Shown here piece after piece: positions 10,108-19,597 of a DNA stretch of 64,000 nucleotides. Position 1 is the first letter of the stretch. Each line of letters starts with the position of its first letter. Below the pieces are notes generated by a model. It was not told where the DNA came from. It did not search any database and worked only from the letters and a program-made list of their open reading frames with translations. A program made the position numbers and the translations under genes. Source of the stretch: Sphingobacterium alimentarium (GTDB lineage: Bacteria > Bacteroidota > Bacteroidia > Sphingobacteriales > Sphingobacteriaceae); NCBI RefSeq assembly GCF_004342685.1, contig NZ_SMBZ01000010.1, forward strand, positions 1-64,000, written 5' to 3'.

Positions 10108-11361
10108 ATGATAAATTTTAGTCGATTCCGATTAGATAATGGCTTGACGGTCCTTGTCCATGAGGACCATACCACTGCCATGGCAGCGGTAAATATTCTA
10201 TATAAAGTAGGTGCGCGGGATGAATCTCCCGAACAAACTGGATTCGCACACTTATTTGAACACCTCATGTTTGGCGGATCAGTAAATATTCCAAACTATG
10301 ATGCACCTTTGCAAAGTGTAGGTGGCGAGAATAATGCTTTTACGAGCAATGATATCACAAATTACTACATCACATTACCGAGCAATAATTTAGAAACAGC
10401 CTTCTGGTTGGAAAGTGATCGGATGTTAAGTTTAGCTTTTAGTGATCAAAGCTTAGAGGTTCAAAGACAGGTAGTTTGTGAGGAATTTAAACAACGTTAT
10501 TTGAACCAGCCTTATGGTGATGTATGGTTGAAGCTTCGTCCTTTGGCATATAAGGTGCACCCCTATCGGTGGGCAACTATTGGAAAAGAATTGAAGCATA
10601 TTGAAGATGCCAAAATGGAGGATGTCAAAGCCTTCTTTCACAAATACTACACCCCTCAAAATGCTATTATGGTGGTTGCGGGTGATGTAAATCTGGAAGA
10701 GGTGAAAGTTTTGGCGGATAAATGGTTTGGGAGTATTCCTGCTGGAAATTCATTCGTGCGCGATATTCCACAAGAGCCAAAGCAAGCGGAGGCGCGCAAA
10801 GAATGGGTGGAAGCGGATGTCCCCGTTGATGCGCTTTATATTGCTTTCCATGGACCAGATAGACTGTCAGCAGACTATTATGCCACAGATTTAATTACAG
10901 ATTTGCTTTCCCGAGGTGCTTCGTCTCGATTATATCGTGCATTGGTTAAAGAAAATCAGCTTTTTAGCGAAATCAATGCTTATATGATGGGAAGCATAGA
11001 TACCAATTTGATTGTTGTGGAGGGTAAGCCTTTGCCACATATCTCTCTGGAAGAAGCTGAAAAATATATTTGGAAAGAACTCGAAAATATTAAAACCCAT
11101 GCGGTAGAAGAGGTTGAGCTTCAGAAAGTGAAAAACAAGATTCAATCGACTATGCTATTTGCAGAATTGTCCATTTTGGATAAAGCCATGAATTTGGCAT
11201 TTTTTGAAATGCTCAATAAGGCGGAAGACTACAACCACGAAACTTCGAAATACGAAGCAGTCACTTCATCGGATATCACTCGTTTAGCAAATCAAATATT
11301 TACGGAGGAAAACTCAAATACTCTTTATTACCAATCCAAACAAAAAGAAAATGTTGAATAG
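10108..11361 (+). CDS. M16-family zinc metallopeptidase, catalytic subunit
   Basis: 417 residues of the pitrilysin/processing-peptidase type. The inverted zinc motif HLFEH is at residues 48-52, with a downstream acidic ligand candidate in the VVCEEFKQRY segment. The C-terminal half is the non-catalytic M16 domain. The next gene is a second M16-like subunit lacking the zinc motif, so the pair probably forms a heterodimer of active and inactive halves. No signal peptide is visible, so a cytoplasmic site is likely. Substrate unknown. Confidence 0.94.
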   Translation: MINFSRFRLDNGLTVLVHEDHTTAMAAVNILYKVGARDESPEQTGFAHLFEHLMFGGSVNIPNYDAPLQSVGGENNAFTSNDITNYYITLPSNNLETAFWLESDRMLSLAFSDQSLEVQRQVVCEEFKQRYLNQPYGDVWLKLRPLAYKVHPYRWATIGKELKHIEDAKMEDVKAFFHKYYTPQNAIMVVAGDVNLEEVKVLADKWFGSIPAGNSFVRDIPQEPKQAEARKEWVEADVPVDALYIAFHGPDRLSADYYATDLITDLLSRGASSRLYRALVKENQLFSEINAYMMGSIDTNLIVVEGKPLPHISLEEAEKYIWKELENIKTHAVEEVELQKVKNKIQSTMLFAELSILDKAMNLAFFEMLNKAEDYNHETSKYEAVTSSDITRLANQIFTEENSNTLYYQSKQKENVE

Positions 11362-12628
11362 AACGCTTGCTCCAGAATTTCAAAATATAAAAGAAATATC
11401 GTTAGTTCAGCCCGAATCGACAAGTTATCCCAATGGGCTGAAAGTGTTTGTTTTTCAGCAAAATGATATAGATCTGTTGAAGTTTGAATTCATATTTTCG
11501 AATGTGTTGTTGGAGGAAGAGCTGGCGACGTTAAATCCGATTTTATCATCCATGCTCAAAGAGGGGACGAAAACACTTAGTTCTCGCGAGATAGCTGATA
11601 CTATCGATTTCTACGGTGCGTATTTGATGCCAGAATACAGCTACGATCATACTTCACTGACGGTCTACACCATGCATAAGTATGTGGGTAAGATTCTTCC
11701 AATTCTGGCAGATATCTTACAAAATTCGATTCTGCCTCAGACCGAATTGGGTACGTACATTCGTAATAATAAGCAAAACTTGCAAATATCTTTGCAAAAG
11801 AATGATGTACTGGCTCGACGTAATTTTTACAAAGAAGTATTCAAGGGCACGCGATACGGTGTGATTCCTACGGAATCTACCTTTGACAGTGTACGACGTG
11901 AGGAATTACTAACTCTATATAACAGCCAAATTCGCCCAGATAATTGTACGTTATTTGTTGCAGGTAGAGTTAATGAAGATATCGCACAGATGACAGCCAC
12001 ATTATTTGGAAATGAATGGTCCAATAACGCATCTGCAGTAGAAGTTAAACTGCCTGAATTCCAAACAGCTTCTACGGATTTGAAATACGAACAAAGAGAA
12101 GATTCATTGCAATCAGCGATACGTATGGGATGTCAAATTGTAAACCGTGTACATCCTGATTTTCCGGCTATTCAATTTGTAAATACGCTTTTCGGAGGTT
12201 TCTTTGGATCCCGTCTCATGAAAAATATCCGTGAAGAAAAAGGATATACCTATAGTATTGGTTCGTATATCGGGAATTTAAAGTACACTGCTTTCATGAC
12301 TTTGGCAACAGAGGTAGGTGTAGATGTGACCACACAGACCTTACAGGAGATACACAACGAATTTGATATTCTGCGCCAAGAAAAAACAGCCGCAGAAGAA
12401 ATCGAACTCGTGAAAAATTATATGCAAGGTTCATTATTGGGAAGTTTGGAAAGTATATTTTCTCACGTGGATAAGTTCAAAAAAGTATATTTCTCCGGGC
12501 TGACAACAGAATATTATCACTATTATTCCGAAGTGATTCAACAAATGGATGGCAGCAAAGTGCAAGATATTGCTATTAAATATTTTGATTACGATAAGCT
12601 GTTTAAAGTAGTCGTAGGCAGAATGTAA
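11351..12628 (+). CDS. M16-like peptidase, zinc-motif-lacking partner subunit
   Basis: 425 residues related to M16 peptidases. The position of the HxxEH motif is occupied by LSSMLKEGTK, so no zinc site is formed. The C-terminal GGFFGSRLMKNIREEKGYTYSI segment carries the conserved substrate-binding Arg and Tyr typical of the non-catalytic subunit. It overlaps the catalytic gene by 11 bases, which argues for coupled translation and a heterodimer. A hairpin terminator follows at 12650-12684. Confidence 0.92.
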   Translation: MLNRTLAPEFQNIKEISLVQPESTSYPNGLKVFVFQQNDIDLLKFEFIFSNVLLEEELATLNPILSSMLKEGTKTLSSREIADTIDFYGAYLMPEYSYDHTSLTVYTMHKYVGKILPILADILQNSILPQTELGTYIRNNKQNLQISLQKNDVLARRNFYKEVFKGTRYGVIPTESTFDSVRREELLTLYNSQIRPDNCTLFVAGRVNEDIAQMTATLFGNEWSNNASAVEVKLPEFQTASTDLKYEQREDSLQSAIRMGCQIVNRVHPDFPAIQFVNTLFGGFFGSRLMKNIREEKGYTYSIGSYIGNLKYTAFMTLATEVGVDVTTQTLQEIHNEFDILRQEKTAAEEIELVKNYMQGSLLGSLESIFSHVDKFKKVYFSGLTTEYYHYYSEVIQQMDGSKVQDIAIKYFDYDKLFKVVVGRM

Positions 12629-12649
12629 AGAAAGCTTGTTTTAGAAGTA

Positions 12650-12684
12650 AAAAGCTCAATATCTGTCCAAGGTATTGAGCTTTT
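12650..12684. terminator. Bidirectional intrinsic terminator
   Basis: A perfect 12-bp stem (12650-12661 with 12673-12684) flanked by A on one side and T on the other. It sits between the M16 operon (plus) and the broken NamZ gene (minus) and can serve both. Confidence 0.75.
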
Positions 12685-12689
12685 GGATT

Positions 12690-13674
12690 TTAATAGAGTA
12701 AGTAGGGGCGCATAGATTCAATCCAGCTATCAATATACTTTTTTGTATCGACGGTATGTTCCCTAATATAGTCGAAAGCATGCGGTATACCCAGTAATTT
12801 GTCCAAATGTTGACTTCCAGATGGGTTGGCATTCGTTAAGTAATTTCTTTCTTTAACCGCATTTTGCCACAAGCGCATGATGAGTTGGATTAAGCGCAAG
12901 AAATAGTCGATGGGTTGAAAATTTTCGATTTGAATCGGTGTAATTTTAAGACCATAACATTCTTGCTGCGCGTACTGTCCATGATTAGGGGTGTATGTTA
13001 CTATACTGATCTGTGCTTCAGGTAATTCATGCTTAGCGGCTTCATATAATACATGAACAACTATCCATGGTTACACACGTCATATCGATTGTTGGATAAT
13101 GGATATTTTTAAAATACAGTGCTAACTCAGCAAATGTACATTGGTGGGTGATCGGAATATTCCATCTTCCAATAAAGGAGCTGCAGGATCCATCTAAAAA
13201 AGGACCTTCAGCGAGATTTAAGCCATGCGAAAAAGGGTTGGGAAGATCAAGAACCATCACCGGTGTCTGATGCTCGCAACAGCTTTCAAGCATATGTGTC
13301 ATTGTCCAGAGGTGCGTATAGAATCGGGCACCAATATCGGGCAAATCTATGAGTACCACGTCTACATCAGCGAGATCTTCGGCGCTAGGAGCGAGTTTAT
13401 CTCCATACAAACTTATAATCGGTAGGCGTGTCTCTTTATCCATATTATGATGGATAAATGCACCATCCGCACCAGTAGTGTCAAAAACATGTTCGGGAGA
13501 GAAGAGTTTGATGAGGTTGAATCCAGCATTTTGTAAGGCCAAACGCGAATGCATACCTTCTGCAGTCAAGGATGCAGCATTACACAGTAAGGCTATTCTT
13601 TTGTTTTTATATGTAGTATAGTGCTGTAAGAATTGATCAATACCAAATTGTACAGTTTGGGTCATAGGGAGCAT
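12690..13674 (-). pseudogene. NamZ/DUF1343-family exo-N-acetylmuramidase, disrupted
   Basis: The N-terminal 200 residues (13042-13674) carry NamZ/DUF1343 signatures: KRIALLCN, LFSPEHVF, ISLYG, IDLPDIGARFYTHLWTM and LDLPNPF. After MTCVTMDS the frame ends. The rest of the protein (VVHVLYEAA..., ending RPYLLY) continues in another frame to the stop at 12690, and includes a separate open stretch at 12690-12899. Against the family layout, the stretch between TVIPM-like and GAPW-like motifs, about 55-60 residues, is absent. One internal deletion not divisible by three explains both the loss and the frameshift. The family cleaves N-acetylmuramic acid from peptidoglycan fragments. There is no signal peptide. 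It follows the AraC gene on the same strand. Confidence 0.8.
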
Positions 13675-13679
13675 TACTG

Positions 13680-14537
13680 TTAAGTAGTAGGGATGTTTTG
13701 ATTTTTGTACTGTTTTGGGCTAGTGTGCGTAATATTCTTGAATATTTTATGAAAATTAACAAAGCTATTGAAGCCACTTTCATAGCAAATTTCTTTTAGG
13801 TTTTTGTCGCTGGATTTGAGCAATCGACAAGCATGAGATACGCGCAGTTCGGAAACAAACTGAATGGGAGTCTTTCCTGTTTTTTGCTTAAAATACCTGC
13901 AAAATGAATTTTTGGTCATTTTTGCAAGATTAGCTAATTCATCCAGTTCGATTTTGCTTCTGTAGTTATCTTTGACGTAGTTGATGACATCATTCATACG
14001 TTTTATATCGATCGAATGATTCAGCACCGCATAATTTTCACTCAGTAGATTTTTCGGATTATGCTGGTCAAAAAAGTACAGCGATTCGATAAGTTTGGTG
14101 ATTTTTAAGACCTCTTTTTCATTTAATATCTGAAGAAATAAAGGAGCAATGTGATCGGGACAGAAACTCAGAAGCATTGCTTTGGAAGAGGAAGTAATTA
14201 AATCCTTTAAACTTTTTGTTTCTTCCAATTCATAAAACTCTCTGCCTAAAAAGTCCGCATGAAAATGTATTACCACACAGTCTATGCTGTCTTCATCCTG
14301 TAAAGTATCACTGAAAAGCCAATAATGGGGGATATTGGGCCCAATGAGTACACAGCTATTTGCAACGATAGGCTGTATGCAATCTCCGACAAACAAAGTT
14401 CCATTGCCTTTTGATATATATATAAACTCAATTTCTTCGTGATAGTGCCATACATTATGATGTTGGGGTATGGTATCTTGACGCACATGAAATCGCTTAT
14501 GATAACTTTCGGAAAGGCTTAGCTTTTTGATCTTCAT
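13680..14537 (-). CDS. AraC-family regulator, probably of L-fucose catabolism
   Basis: 285 residues. The N-terminal cupin-like sensor domain (about 15-110) has HHNVWHYHEEIEF and LIGPNIPHYW. The C-terminal double helix-turn-helix (about 185-280) has LANLAKMTKNSFCRYFKQKTG and ICYESGFNSFVNFHKIFK. It is divergent from the fucose operon, the usual place for a pathway-specific activator sensing the sugar or an intermediate. A perfect palindrome at 14591-14609 in the shared promoter region is a possible site. The broken NamZ gene follows after 5 bases. Confidence 0.9.
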   Translation of the reverse strand: MKIKKLSLSESYHKRFHVRQDTIPQHHNVWHYHEEIEFIYISKGNGTLFVGDCIQPIVANSCVLIGPNIPHYWLFSDTLQDEDSIDCVVIHFHADFLGREFYELEETKSLKDLITSSSKAMLLSFCPDHIAPLFLQILNEKEVLKITKLIESLYFFDQHNPKNLLSENYAVLNHSIDIKRMNDVINYVKDNYRSKIELDELANLAKMTKNSFCRYFKQKTGKTPIQFVSELRVSHACRLLKSSDKNLKEICYESGFNSFVNFHKIFKNITHTSPKQYKNQNIPTT

Positions 14538-14590
14538 AAGGTTGTATTAAGTGCATATTCTATGATATCCTAAAAATAAACAATAATGGG

Positions 14591-14609
14591 ATAATATAGT
14601 GTATATTAT
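14591..14609. promoter_or_regulatory. Palindromic candidate operator between araC-type gene and fucP
   Basis: A perfect inverted repeat, ATAATATA-GTG-TATATTAT, centred in the 140-base divergent region. AraC proteins more often bind direct repeats, so the owner could be another regulator, or the match may be chance in AT-rich DNA. Confidence 0.35.
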
Positions 14610-14677
14610 AGATAAATTGGTTTATTTATTTGTTGGCGGAAAAGGTTAATTTTATTTATCCAATATATAATTACCTT

Positions 14678-15934
14678 ATGAGCAAGATAACCAAGTATAC
14701 GTTTGCGATTATATTAATTACCTCCCTTTTCTTTTTTTGGGGGTTTATTCATAATCTCGATCCCATATTAATTAAGCATTTGCGTAGTGCCTTTAGCCTG
14801 ACTCACTTGCAAGCATCCCTTGTTGACTCAGCAGTATTTTTTGCATACTTTCTTTTGGCTATTCCTGCCGGAATTATTATGCAGAAATATGGCTATAAGT
14901 CGGGCATATTAGTTGGGTTAAGTTTATTTGCGTTGGGTTGTTTTCTCTTTGTTCCGGCTGCAAATATGGTCAGTTATCCTTTTTTCTTGACCGCTTTATT
15001 TGTGTTATCATGTGGCCTCACGATTCTGGAGACTGCAGCTAATCCATATATTACGCTGTTGGGCGATCCCGCGAAGGCTACCCAAAGGCTAAATTTTGCT
15101 CAATCTTTTAATGGGTTAGCGGCGAGTATAGCACCCATTGTAGGTGGTGTTTTTATTTTGGCTGAAGAACCAAAATCTACAGAAGAATTAGCGGCTATGA
15201 GCGATGTTGCAAAGCAAGCGTATATTCAGGCTGAGACAGCCTTGGTCAAAGGACCCTATATTGTTCTAGGTTTGATTATACTATTGGTTACTATTTTGTT
15301 CTTTTTTACCAAACTTCCGGATATTAAAGAAGAAAAAACTGAAAATAAAAGAGGCTTCTTTGCCAGTCTTCGACACAAAAATGTCCGTTGGGCAGTGATT
15401 GCGCAGTTCTTTTATGTGGGAGCACAGATATATGTGTTTAGTTTTTTATTGGTATTTGCCGAAGATTCACTAGCGATGTCAGGCCAAGAAGCCAAATATT
15501 ATGCAGGATTGGCGGGCTTATTATTTATGATAGGACGATTTGTAGGGACCTTCTTTATGCGCTATGTAGCGCCTTACAAGTTATTAATGTTATACAGCAT
15601 TTTTTCTGCTTTATTGTGCTTTTTGGTGATTTTTGGATCGGGTTATATAACCTTATACGCTTTGGTCGCCATACCATTTTTTATGTCCATCATGTTTCCT
15701 ACGATATTTGCCATAGGTATTAGCGGCATTGGTGCTGATACAAAATCTGCCTCCAGCTTTATTATTATGGCCATCGTTGGTGGTGCTGTCATTCCGCCTT
15801 TAGCGAGTTTGGTTACAGATGGGACAGCCTATATTAATTATTCTTACAGTGTCGTCTTGCTTTGTTTTCTTGTGGTATTGGTGTTTGCTTGGAATACGCG
15901 TGAACTTGCTGCCGACAAAAGCGAAATTTTATAA
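14678..15934 (+). CDS. fucP: L-fucose:proton symporter, MFS family
   Basis: 418 residues with about 12 membrane segments. The FucP-type start is FFFWGFIHNLDPILIKHL, followed by SCGLTILETAANPYITLLG and NFAQSFNGLAASIAPIVGG. A central hydrophilic loop lies near 190-250. I chose the ATG at 14678, which matches FucP N termini, over an in-frame TTG at 14630. It imports L-fucose across the inner membrane and begins a plus-strand operon of seven genes to 21222. The AraC gene upstream is the likely regulator. Confidence 0.93.
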   Translation: MSKITKYTFAIILITSLFFFWGFIHNLDPILIKHLRSAFSLTHLQASLVDSAVFFAYFLLAIPAGIIMQKYGYKSGILVGLSLFALGCFLFVPAANMVSYPFFLTALFVLSCGLTILETAANPYITLLGDPAKATQRLNFAQSFNGLAASIAPIVGGVFILAEEPKSTEELAAMSDVAKQAYIQAETALVKGPYIVLGLIILLVTILFFFTKLPDIKEEKTENKRGFFASLRHKNVRWAVIAQFFYVGAQIYVFSFLLVFAEDSLAMSGQEAKYYAGLAGLLFMIGRFVGTFFMRYVAPYKLLMLYSIFSALLCFLVIFGSGYITLYALVAIPFFMSIMFPTIFAIGISGIGADTKSASSFIIMAIVGGAVIPPLASLVTDGTAYINYSYSVVLLCFLVVLVFAWNTRELAADKSEIL

Positions 15935-15936
15935 AT

Positions 15937-16266
15937 ATGAAAAGATATGCTTTAGCATTGGATTTGGTGGATGAACCGCAGTTAATCTCCGAATATGTCA
16001 GCTACCACCAAGAAGTGTGGCCTGAAATAAAAGCGTCCATTAAGGATGCAGGTATAGAAAATATGGAAATATACAAGTTTGGAAATCGGCTGTTTATGGT
16101 CATGGAAGTCACAGAAGAGTTTAGTTTTGAACGCAAGGCAAATGTGGATAAGACGAATCCAAAAGTCAAAGAATGGGAGGACTTAATGTGGAAATACCAA
16201 CAGGCGCTTCCTGGAGCTGCGGAAGGCGAGAAATGGGTATTAATGGATAAAATCTTTCAGTTGTAA
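15937..16266 (+). CDS. L-rhamnose/L-fucose mutarotase-type protein
   Basis: 109 residues of the RhaM/DUF718 family, a dimeric ferredoxin-like alpha/beta barrel. Conserved features are YHQEVWPEI, with the catalytic His, and a late MWKYQQALP stretch. It interconverts alpha and beta anomers of a deoxy-sugar, here most likely L-fucose, supplying the anomer used by the dehydrogenase. It starts 2 bases after fucP, and its stop overlaps the next start by one base (TAATG). Confidence 0.9.
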   Translation: MKRYALALDLVDEPQLISEYVSYHQEVWPEIKASIKDAGIENMEIYKFGNRLFMVMEVTEEFSFERKANVDKTNPKVKEWEDLMWKYQQALPGAAEGEKWVLMDKIFQL

Positions 16267-17930
16267 TGGAAAAAATAAGGTTAAAATATTTGCAGATACA
16301 TCCGGACGATAACGTTCTGGTGGCGTTGCAAGATCTTCCAGTGGGATACGAGATCCTGTTTCAGGACAAGAGATTTATACTTAAAAAAGCTGTACGTGCT
16401 AAGCATAAATTCACGATAGCTGATTTTGATGCAAATCATGAGATCTTTATGTATGGGGTATTAGTTGGTAAATTGAATTATTATTTGCCGCAAGGCTCTG
16501 TGCTTACAGTGGAGAATACACGCCACGCAAGTGGTGAATACACCGTTAAACAACGAAAACTAGATTGGATAAAGCCGGATGTATCGCTTTTTGCAAACAA
16601 AACTTTTAAAGGGTTCTATCGTTCCAACGGTAAAGTGGGGACAGCGAATTATTGGCTAGTCATCCCTTTGGTATTTTGTGAAAATCGTAATATTTTGACG
16701 CTAAAAGATGCTTTGGAAGATAAACTCGGATACAATATACAGAGCAAGGATTATTCGCAAGAGGTTGATTTATTATTAGCAAAATATAAAGCGGGTGCTT
16801 CTGTGGACGAATTGATGCAAATGGATCTGAATGCAAGTACTGCCTTAGCTACGAAGGAGCGTGTTTTTGAAAACGTTGATGGTATCAAGTTTTTGAATCA
16901 CGAGCTGGGGTGTGGAGGGATCAGAATGGATTCCGATGCATTATGCGGACTGCTTGCGGGGTATATCACACATCCGAATGTCGCTGGTGCTACGGTGATT
17001 AGTCTGGGTTGTCAGCATGCACAAGCTTCTATTTTGCGTGAGGAAATTAGAAAACGTGATGCTGAATTTGAAAAGCCCTTGTATATTTTAGAACATCAAC
17101 AGGAAGGTACCGAGGCAGTACTGATGAATAAGGCGTTGAAAATGACCATCGCGGGGTTGTCACAAGCCAATATGCAGACACGGCAAGATGCGCCTTTGAG
17201 CAAGCTTTGCATAGGGTTGGAGTGTGGAGGCTCCGATGGTTTTTCAGGTATTTCCGCAAATCCTGCCGTAGGTTATGTATCCGATATGTTAGTCACTTTG
17301 GGTGGTTCGGTTATATTGTCCGAATTTCCTGAATTATGTGGTGTTGAACAAGAATTGAGTGATCGCTGCCTGGATGACCAAATCGCTCAACGTTTTGTTT
17401 CGTTGATGACGACATACAATGCAAAAGCTGAAGCTGATGGGTCTGGGTTTTATATGAATCCTTCGCCGGGAAATATTCGAGATGGACTTATCACGGATGC
17501 TATTAAGTCTGCAGGTGCAGCTAAGAAGGGCGGTACTTCACCCATTGTGCATGTAGCGGATTATCCCGAACTCGCGGATAAGCCGGGCTTGAACCTGCTC
17601 TGTACTCCGGGTAATGATGTAGAAAGCACGACGGCCGAGGTGGCTGCAGGTGCTAATATTGTATTGTTTACCACAGGATTGGGAACGCCAACGGGCAATC
17701 CTATTGTGCCGGTAATCAAAATATCAACCAATACAGCTACCTATCAGCGTATGCCTGATGCCATTGATATCAATTGCGGAACCATTATCGATGGCGAAGA
17801 GCGTATAGAAGAAGCTGCGCACCGGATTTTAGAGTATGTAATACAGGTCGCTAGTGGTGAGGAGATGCCGAAATCGGTATTATTGGGTCAAGATGATTTT
17901 ATTCCTTGGCGTAGAGGAGTGTCTTTATAA
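16266..17930 (+). CDS. UxaA-family dehydratase, predicted L-fuconate dehydratase
   Basis: 554 residues. An N-terminal SAF domain (about 10-90) is followed by the large UxaA/GarD-type dehydratase domain, with cysteine-rich motifs NHELGCGG, GLECGGSDGFSG and SPGNIRDG. Characterised relatives dehydrate altronate or galactarate. In this operon the only missing step is L-fuconate to 2-keto-3-deoxy-L-fuconate, so I infer that role. Many fucose pathways use an enolase-superfamily dehydratase instead; none is present here. It couples directly to the mutarotase gene. Confidence 0.85.
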   Translation: MEKIRLKYLQIHPDDNVLVALQDLPVGYEILFQDKRFILKKAVRAKHKFTIADFDANHEIFMYGVLVGKLNYYLPQGSVLTVENTRHASGEYTVKQRKLDWIKPDVSLFANKTFKGFYRSNGKVGTANYWLVIPLVFCENRNILTLKDALEDKLGYNIQSKDYSQEVDLLLAKYKAGASVDELMQMDLNASTALATKERVFENVDGIKFLNHELGCGGIRMDSDALCGLLAGYITHPNVAGATVISLGCQHAQASILREEIRKRDAEFEKPLYILEHQQEGTEAVLMNKALKMTIAGLSQANMQTRQDAPLSKLCIGLECGGSDGFSGISANPAVGYVSDMLVTLGGSVILSEFPELCGVEQELSDRCLDDQIAQRFVSLMTTYNAKAEADGSGFYMNPSPGNIRDGLITDAIKSAGAAKKGGTSPIVHVADYPELADKPGLNLLCTPGNDVESTTAEVAAGANIVLFTTGLGTPTGNPIVPVIKISTNTATYQRMPDAIDINCGTIIDGEERIEEAAHRILEYVIQVASGEEMPKSVLLGQDDFIPWRRGVSL

Positions 17931-17952
17931 TAACTATTTAACATTATAATTT

Positions 17953-18717
17953 ATGTCAAAACTAAAAGGAAAAATTGCTGTAGTAACGGGTGGAGGTAGT
18001 GGAATCGGTGAAGCGATTTCCAAATTGTTTGCCCAAGAAGGAGCAAGCGTGCATATCATGGATTTGAATGAAGAACAAGGACGTCAAGTCGTCGATTCCA
18101 TTGTGAATGATTGTGGTGACGCACAATTGCACGTCTGTTCAGTATCCCATCAAGCTGATGTTATGAAGATTACCGCAGCTATTGGCAAAATAGATATTCT
18201 AGTGAATAATGCAGGTATAGCGCATGTGGGGAATTTAGAAAATTGCTCTGAGCTTGACTTTAACCATTTATTTGAAGTGAATGTCAAGGGCGCTTATAAT
18301 ATGCTCTATGCGGTTGTCCCACAGATGAAGAATCAAGGTGGCGGAGTCATCCTAAATTTGGCATCTATAGCTGCTTTGGTTGGAATACCTGATCGATTTG
18401 CGTACTCGATGACCAAAGGTGCTGTACATGCGATGAGTTTATCGGTAGCGAGGGATTATATGAAAGATAATATCCGTTGTAATTCCATATCTCCGGCGCG
18501 CGTTCATACACCTTTTGTGGATGGTTTTATCGCTAAAAATTATCCGGGTAAGGAGGAAGAAATGTTTGCCAAATTATCTAGTTCTCAACCTATAGGTCGT
18601 ATGGCAAAACCAGAAGAAATCGCTAAATTGGCTTTATTCTTATGTTCGGACGATGCCGCATTTATCACGGGCAATGATTATCCTATCGATGGAGGATTTA
18701 TTAAACTAAACAACTAA
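17953..18717 (+). CDS. SDR oxidoreductase, predicted 2-keto-3-deoxy-L-fuconate dehydrogenase
   Basis: 254 residues of the classical short-chain dehydrogenase type. The NAD-binding motif TGGGSGIG is at about 13-20, NNAGIAH follows, and the catalytic Ser/Tyr/Lys are in LASIA and YSMTK. By position it should oxidise 2-keto-3-deoxy-L-fuconate to the 2,4-diketo acid consumed by the next enzyme. It lies 22 bases after the dehydratase gene. A second SDR ends the operon; which one uses free fucose is inferred from homology and order. Confidence 0.85.
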   Translation: MSKLKGKIAVVTGGGSGIGEAISKLFAQEGASVHIMDLNEEQGRQVVDSIVNDCGDAQLHVCSVSHQADVMKITAAIGKIDILVNNAGIAHVGNLENCSELDFNHLFEVNVKGAYNMLYAVVPQMKNQGGGVILNLASIAALVGIPDRFAYSMTKGAVHAMSLSVARDYMKDNIRCNSISPARVHTPFVDGFIAKNYPGKEEEMFAKLSSSQPIGRMAKPEEIAKLALFLCSDDAAFITGNDYPIDGGFIKLNN

Positions 18718-18740
18718 CACTTTTATAATACATATTAAGC

Positions 18741-19595
18741 ATGAAACTTATACGATTCGGTGAAGCAGGACAAGAGAAACCAGGAGTACAAATAGCTGGG
18801 GTGAATTATGACGTCTCATCTTTTATTTCCCAATATGATGAGGATTTTTTTGCAAATGATGGCTTGGCGAAATTGCAAACTTATATCGAAGAAAATAAAT
18901 CAGATCTGACTGAGATCGCAGCTGGAGTACGTTTGGGAGCACCATTTTCCCGACCATCCAAAATAGTATGTATAGGATTGAATTATAAAGATCACGCCGA
19001 AGAAACGGGCGCCGCACTTCCTGCGGAACCTATCATATTTATAAAGTCGACAACGGCTTTGGTAGGTCCAAATGACCACGTGATGATTCCTAAGAATTCC
19101 ACGAAAACAGACTGGGAGGTAGAATTCGGAATCGTCATCGGCAAGCGAGCTACCTATGTAGAGGAATCAGAAGCTTTGGATTATGTGGCAGGTTATGTAT
19201 TGCATAATGATGTCTCAGAACGGGAATTTCAAATCGAAAGAGGAGGAACATGGGATAAGGGTAAGGGCTGTGATACATTTGCACCTATGGGGCCTGTACT
19301 GACGACTCCAGATGAAATACCCGATATCCACAATGTGAAGCTATGGCTTAAAGTGAATGGGAAAATATACCAAAATGGAAACACGAGTAATCTGATTTTC
19401 TCCGTGCCTTTTATTGTATCGTATGTATCCCAATTTATGACCTTATTGCCTGGAGATGTTATTTCTACAGGTACACCGGCAGGAGTCGGTTTAGGATTTA
19501 ATCCCCCAATATATCTTCAAGAAGGAGATATCATTGAATTGGGTGCGGAGTATTTGGGCGAGCAGCGTCAAGAGGTATTAGCTTATAAAAAATAG
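18741..19595 (+). CDS. FAH-family hydrolase, predicted 2,4-diketo-3-deoxy-L-fuconate hydrolase
   Basis: 284 residues with the fumarylacetoacetate hydrolase fold. KIVCIGLNYKDHAEETG begins the core, WEVEFGIVIGKR and NDVSEREFQ supply acidic metal ligands, and FAPMGP and STGTPAGVGLG follow. In oxidative L-fucose degradation this family cleaves the diketo acid to pyruvate and L-lactate, the last step. Close spacing to its SDR neighbour supports the assignment. Confidence 0.88.
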   Translation: MKLIRFGEAGQEKPGVQIAGVNYDVSSFISQYDEDFFANDGLAKLQTYIEENKSDLTEIAAGVRLGAPFSRPSKIVCIGLNYKDHAEETGAALPAEPIIFIKSTTALVGPNDHVMIPKNSTKTDWEVEFGIVIGKRATYVEESEALDYVAGYVLHNDVSEREFQIERGGTWDKGKGCDTFAPMGPVLTTPDEIPDIHNVKLWLKVNGKIYQNGNTSNLIFSVPFIVSYVSQFMTLLPGDVISTGTPAGVGLGFNPPIYLQEGDIIELGAEYLGEQRQEVLAYKK

Positions 19596-19597
19596 GT

